From Temnopleurus reevesii (taxonomy: Eukaryota; Echinodermata; Echinoidea; Temnopleuroida; Temnopleuridae): a DNA stretch of 64,000 nt. The first letter of the stretch is position 1. Each line of letters opens with the position of its first letter. This document shows, one piece after another, positions 60,105-64,000 of this stretch. Both the position numbers and the translations under genes were made by a program. The notes under the pieces were generated by a model that saw nothing but the letters and a program-made list of their open reading frames with translations, had not been told where the DNA came from and did not search any database. The stretch is from positions 29,886 to 93,885 of the forward strand of contig BQKZ01001050.1 of NCBI GenBank assembly GCA_036244855.1, in the 5' to 3' direction.

Positions 60105-60300
60105 GCAGCAATCAGCGATCGCCAAGCGACATGGGGCGGGTGTTTTCGGCCGCCTGCCTGGTGAATTGAGCCTCCATAGGGATTGTGTTGAAGCGTACGT
60201 GCACTTATTTGGGCGCGCATTTAACCTAAGTGCGCGCCATGTGCGCGCCATAGACAAACTGCATGATGTTTGGTGGCCGGAAACCGGTCCTCGTACGGTA
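60105..60300. other. GC-rich, CpG-rich block of unknown nature
   Basis: Sharp rise in G+C right after the N: ggcgggtgttttcggccgcc, gggcgcgcat and a tandem gtgcgcgcca pair. It returns to AT-rich DNA after 60310. It could be a promoter, a non-coding exon or part of a transposon. No protein recognised in any frame. Confidence 0.4.
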
Positions 60301-61187
60301 TGCACAATGAAATGTACTCTGAAATTTAAGGTGAAATATTTCTTTGAGTCAATATATTTTCTAAGCTTTTTGGTAGAATTATGTAGTTTTGTTCAAACAT
60401 GCCCGGGGAAGATATTCTTCGTTTATATTGTCTGGAGTTAAAGGCCTTCAACTCATGCATATTTTACACAGCAAGAGTGCTAGACAAAAGCTTCAAATAA
60501 CTTGATCATGTTTTATACTGAAAAGCTGTGATGCAAATTACCAGAAAGTATACACCATCTTGGAGCACCTTGTTATTTCATTCTTTGTATTATGCTGGTT
60601 CGTCTATGCATCAATGTATTTTACACTTTTATTGTCTTCAATAATGTAAGAATAGTCAAATAATTTTTTTATCATTTTTCAGACGACAATTTTTGTCCTT
60701 TTATCATATTGCTTTCTCCCAAATTATGAGTTTACATTTGTTATGGTAGTTCAGGAAACTTTTAAACTGCTATCAGATATATTGGTAAGTTTTCAAAATA
60801 TGACGACACTTCTGTGTAATATGACTGTGACATATTAATTTCAAGTCTTTTGTTGCTTTTGTTGTACACAAATATGTTGTACTACTTTCAGATTTTCCAA
60901 GCAATGCTTAATTTGGTTGTAATAACAAAATATCAACCAAATTATTAGATTGGCTTGGTGTTGGATAAATCAAGTTCTAAATTGGAGCCATTTTGTACAG
61001 CAGCTTGATTTAATACACTTCACTTCACTGTCTACTGACAAACATTGTTGAAAATGTATAACTTTTGATCGGATAAGTCGGTTTTGCTTTTTTTTCTCCA
61101 TTCACTGACACGACATCAATGTCTTGGGGAAGTTCCCCTTTAATTTGTTTAAAGCAAAACCGCTTTCGGTCACTCAGGATTCTTTAT

Positions 61188-61365
61188 ACAGTGGAACCTC
61201 GTTGTAATGAGGTTCTTGGGTTTAGAGAAATTATTTCTTTACATCTTTACTTCGTTATATCAGTGCCAAACTACAACAGAAATCAAAGAGATATGACTAG
61301 CAAAATCACCTTGTAAATGCAAGAATTTGTTTTTATAGTGCTCTTTATAATGAGGTTCCACTGTA
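61188..61365. mobile_element. Palindromic MITE, 'acagtggaacctc' family, copy 1 of cluster
   Basis: Ends acagtggaacctcgttgtaa and ataatgaggttccactgt are inverted; about 178 bp, no ORF. Confidence 0.8.
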
Positions 61366-61579
61366 ATATGAAATTGTATCAATTTGAAGAAGCAAGATGT
61401 TCAGTATGTGTAAGTAGAAAATTGAACAATGTCTGTATTAATGAATGCATTTCTTGTACACTACTTTTCTTTCGATATTTATGTGAATGTGAGTGAAGGG
61501 CTATTTCTAGACACAAGCGCATGACAAAAATGGACATGAATGATGTTCCGTTTTTCTGATGAAGTGTAATTGGAAAGTA

Positions 61580-61745
61580 TAGTATACTCTGCCTAATTTG
61601 AATTTGTCAAAGTCAAATAATTGCGTACATCAAATTAATATTTATGAACAAATCATCTTAATCTACCTCTTCTTAGTCAAATTCTCCTAATTCGAGTAGA
61701 GTAATGGTGTCCCATGAGATTTGATTTAGTCAGAGCTGACTGTAC
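61580..61745. mobile_element. Palindromic element, 'tcagagctgact' type
   Basis: Left agtatactctgcctaatttg faces right gatttagtcagagctgactg. A related degraded pair occurs at about 43767-43962 (acagtcaactctgcccaag / ggcagagttacc). Confidence 0.5.
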
Positions 61746-61763
61746 ATACATCTGTGTTTCGAT

Positions 61764-61932
61764 ACAGTGGAGCCTTGTAGGAAAGATGTTGGATAATACA
61801 AGATTCCTGATATGGTATTTTTCTGGTCCAACCTCTTTGTATTCTTTTGTTTTTTTAATGACACATGAGATTTTGATTCAAAAGTAAGTTTCAAAGTCCC
61901 TTGGACCTCATTACAACAAGGTTCCGCTGCAT
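61764..61932. mobile_element. Palindromic MITE, cluster copy 2
   Basis: acagtggagccttgtagg at the left and cattacaacaaggttccgct at the right; diverged relative of the 61188 copy. Confidence 0.6.
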
Positions 61933-61960
61933 GTGGTTGTCATGGTCAATTTATTATTAT

Positions 61961-62136
61961 ACAGTCGAACTTTGTTATAAAGAGCACTGATATAATGAGC
62001 TTTCGTTATAACAAGGTAGTGTTCCCCGTCCCACCTCTGTATTTTATTGTATTTTGGTCCTGATAAAACAAGGTTTTGATATAAAGAGATAATTTCTCTG
62101 GCCCCAAGGACCTCATTAAAACAAGATTTGACTGTA
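61961..62136. mobile_element. Palindromic MITE, cluster copy 3
   Basis: acagtcgaactttgttataa and ttaaaacaagatttgactgt are inverted. Inner phrases (gagcactgatataatgagc, tggccccaaggac) match the copies at 18237 and 5315. Confidence 0.75.
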
Positions 62137-62139
62137 CAA

Positions 62140-63240
62140 GCTGAAATTTTCACGTGGGTGTTATTTTCGCAAATTTCACAACCTTGAATTTCATAAAATT
62201 TTCACTCGTTATAATGCCTATAGAATTGTGTACAATGATCCTTTGAAATGTGAAAATAACAACATACTAATTTGTGAAAAGGTCTGAAATTTAGTGAATT
62301 TGGTCAAATTTATGTACACTAGAATATTTGCTCTTACAGTATCTCCTTGTGGGTTTGATATTTTGATGAGCTGTCATTTATCGCTTTGCAGCTTCTCAGT
62401 GGTGTTGATTAGACAGTACTAAAATGTTTGTTTTGTCACTATGTTTTATAGGTAGAAAAAGTACTTTATACTACAACATGTGCAAAGTTACTCAAGAATA
62501 TTTTATAGATGGGAAATGAATGATGCATAGTACACAGGATGTTTTTCTTTGTTTTCATCTCGATGTACTTTCTTTTTGTATATGCTAAAATATGTTTACT
62601 TCTATCGTGCTTCTCATGCTTTGGTGTTATGTATTCAGTTGATTTCTCCGTCCGATCAGTTTTAAGCCATCTTGTCTTCATGACTTTATACCTGTTTTTT
62701 GCTTTACTTTTAAAAATCTGCTGTAATTATTGGTATTACTTTTACAAATGTTCAGTGTCACAGAACTATTAGTTTCTGTCTTGCAAAGGAGAATTTACAA
62801 TGTCTAGACCAGAATTTTTACTTCAAGGATCTATCTTCTCTTTAAATTCATACACATTAACAAAACAAGTCATCATGAATCAATATTTGATATGCTGGGT
62901 GTAGTGATTGATCAGAATCAATTTAAACTCAGATGAACTACAACTCTCATTTCTTCCAAAATCAATGCGTTAACTCCATTTGCATGATCTTAATGTAGTA
63001 CTGTAGAACTTTATCGTAGCTGACTTTTGTGATGAACAAACTCCTTTGTCTATTAATGCTCTGCAAACACCATCATGAGATATGTTATCTGTTGTTATTT
63101 TTCTATGATCTTTATCAAAGATGGACACTATGCATTTTATTGTCAAAAAAGTGATGCATACTGAGCAATGTTGTTGTTTTGTAATAAATTTGTTTCAACA
63201 TTCATATATTCAAATGTTTATATATATATTTTCTTTCGAT
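62140..63240. other. AT-rich stretch without recognised features
   Basis: Only short frames without domains; no repeat family recognised. Confidence 0.6.
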
Positions 63241-63267
63241 AGTCTCTCTCCCTATTGAATATTTGTC

Positions 63268-63880
63268 TATTGTGGTGGTAGTGGTAGTGGCGGTGGTGAT
63301 TTTGACGGAGTTGTGGAGATGGTGGCGCTGACGATGGTAGTGGGGGTGGTTGTTAGGAGATGTGCATGGAGATATAACAATGATAATAATAATAATGATA
63401 ATAATACTTCTTGTTTACCCAGGGTAGCCACTTTCAGCTGTAAAGCTGTTCTTCCAGGGGCCCTGCATGACATAAAGTTATTATTACCCTTCTCCATTCT
63501 TAAATGCCGAGCGCCTGGCAAGAAGGCAGATGGTCCCATTTTTATAAGTATTTAGTATGACTCGGCCGGGGATATGATGTTGCTCGTTGGCGATGGAAGT
63601 GGTTGATAGCGATTGTGGAGGTGGTTGTGATGGGGATGTGGTGATAGTGGTACCGATGGTGGTAGTGGGGATGGTTGTGAGGGATGTGCATGGGGATGTG
63701 GTGTTGCTCATTGGCGATGTTGGAAGTGATTGATGGTGATTGTGGAGGTGGTAGTGGTAGTGAAGGTGGCGGGAATGTGGAGAAGATAGTTATTCTGGTA
63801 ATTTAAATGGAATGTGATTATGGAGAGGTGCTTGTGGTGGTGGTGATGGTGGTAGTATTGCCGCTGTTTCTGATGATTGT
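63268..63880. repeat. GTGG/GAT-rich minisatellite-like region
   Basis: Degenerate ggtggt/gatggt triplets with a larger unit: the phrases tgatgttgctcgttggcgat ... gattgtggaggtggt (63570-63630) and ggtgttgctcattggcgatg ... gattgtggaggtggt (63699-63750) recur about 125 bp apart. Interrupted at about 63390-63560 by unrelated sequence. Open frames here reflect the repeat. Confidence 0.65.
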
Positions 63881-64000
63881 ACGAAAAATTAACAAGTTTT
63901 GGAAAAGCTATAACCTAAAGTGTGGAAAATATTTTAGCGTCGTAGCCCCCGACGCTAATTCAATATTTTCTTTCTTGATAAAGGACAGCTTCTCATGAAC

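Noticed and set aside
59827..60441. 204-codon frame suggesting a fusion protein
   Set aside because: It runs across the N at 60104, joining a truncated TASOR exon copy and open intron to unrelated GC-rich sequence.
1..64000. CRISPR arrays, operons, bacterial defence systems, rRNA or tRNA genes
   Set aside because: The window is spliced animal DNA. No regularly spaced direct repeats with unique spacers and no recognisable structural RNA genes were seen.

Overview
Eukaryotic, intron-rich, AT-rich DNA with GT-AG introns, (ATC)n microsatellites and many short palindromic transposons. The two recognisable genes are animal genes. Gene content, repeat style and apparent allelic divergence suggest an invertebrate deuterostome, most likely an echinoderm such as a sea urchin. 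That assignment is inference; no species-diagnostic sequence was seen.

Layout. (1) Positions 1-15439, + strand: the 3' two thirds of PXK (PX-domain pseudokinase). Ten exons are visible, every splice phase fits, and they encode 412 residues ending in a WH2-like tail. (2) 15440-21541: intergenic DNA with repeats. (3) 21542-55616, + strand: a complete TASOR/TASOR2-type gene, the HUSH-complex scaffold. It has 22 exons and about 3087 codons, with an N-terminal pseudo-PARP (DUF3715) region, a SPOC-like region, then more than 2,500 residues of mostly low-complexity, repeat-bearing sequence and an Arg/Pro/Trp-rich C-terminus. (4) 55617-64000: no gene I recognise. It holds a second copy of part of TASOR, a small GC-rich block, a cluster of palindromic elements and a GTGG-rich repeat.

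Repeats and assembly. The introns hold an inactive Penelope-like retroelement and a LINE ORF1 relic, both antisense to TASOR, plus at least ten palindromic DNA elements, some nested or abutting. Four isolated single N bases (38385, 57353, 58542, 60104) mark joins where near-identical sequence repeats. They are best explained as unmerged haplotypes left in the scaffold. One such pair shows a filled and an empty insertion site.

How the genes relate. PXK is an endosomal/membrane-trafficking pseudokinase and TASOR a nuclear heterochromatin factor, so no joint pathway is implied. Their head-to-tail adjacency may be old linkage, since both human orthologues lie in 3p14.3. I found no bacterial-type system, CRISPR array, rRNA or tRNA.
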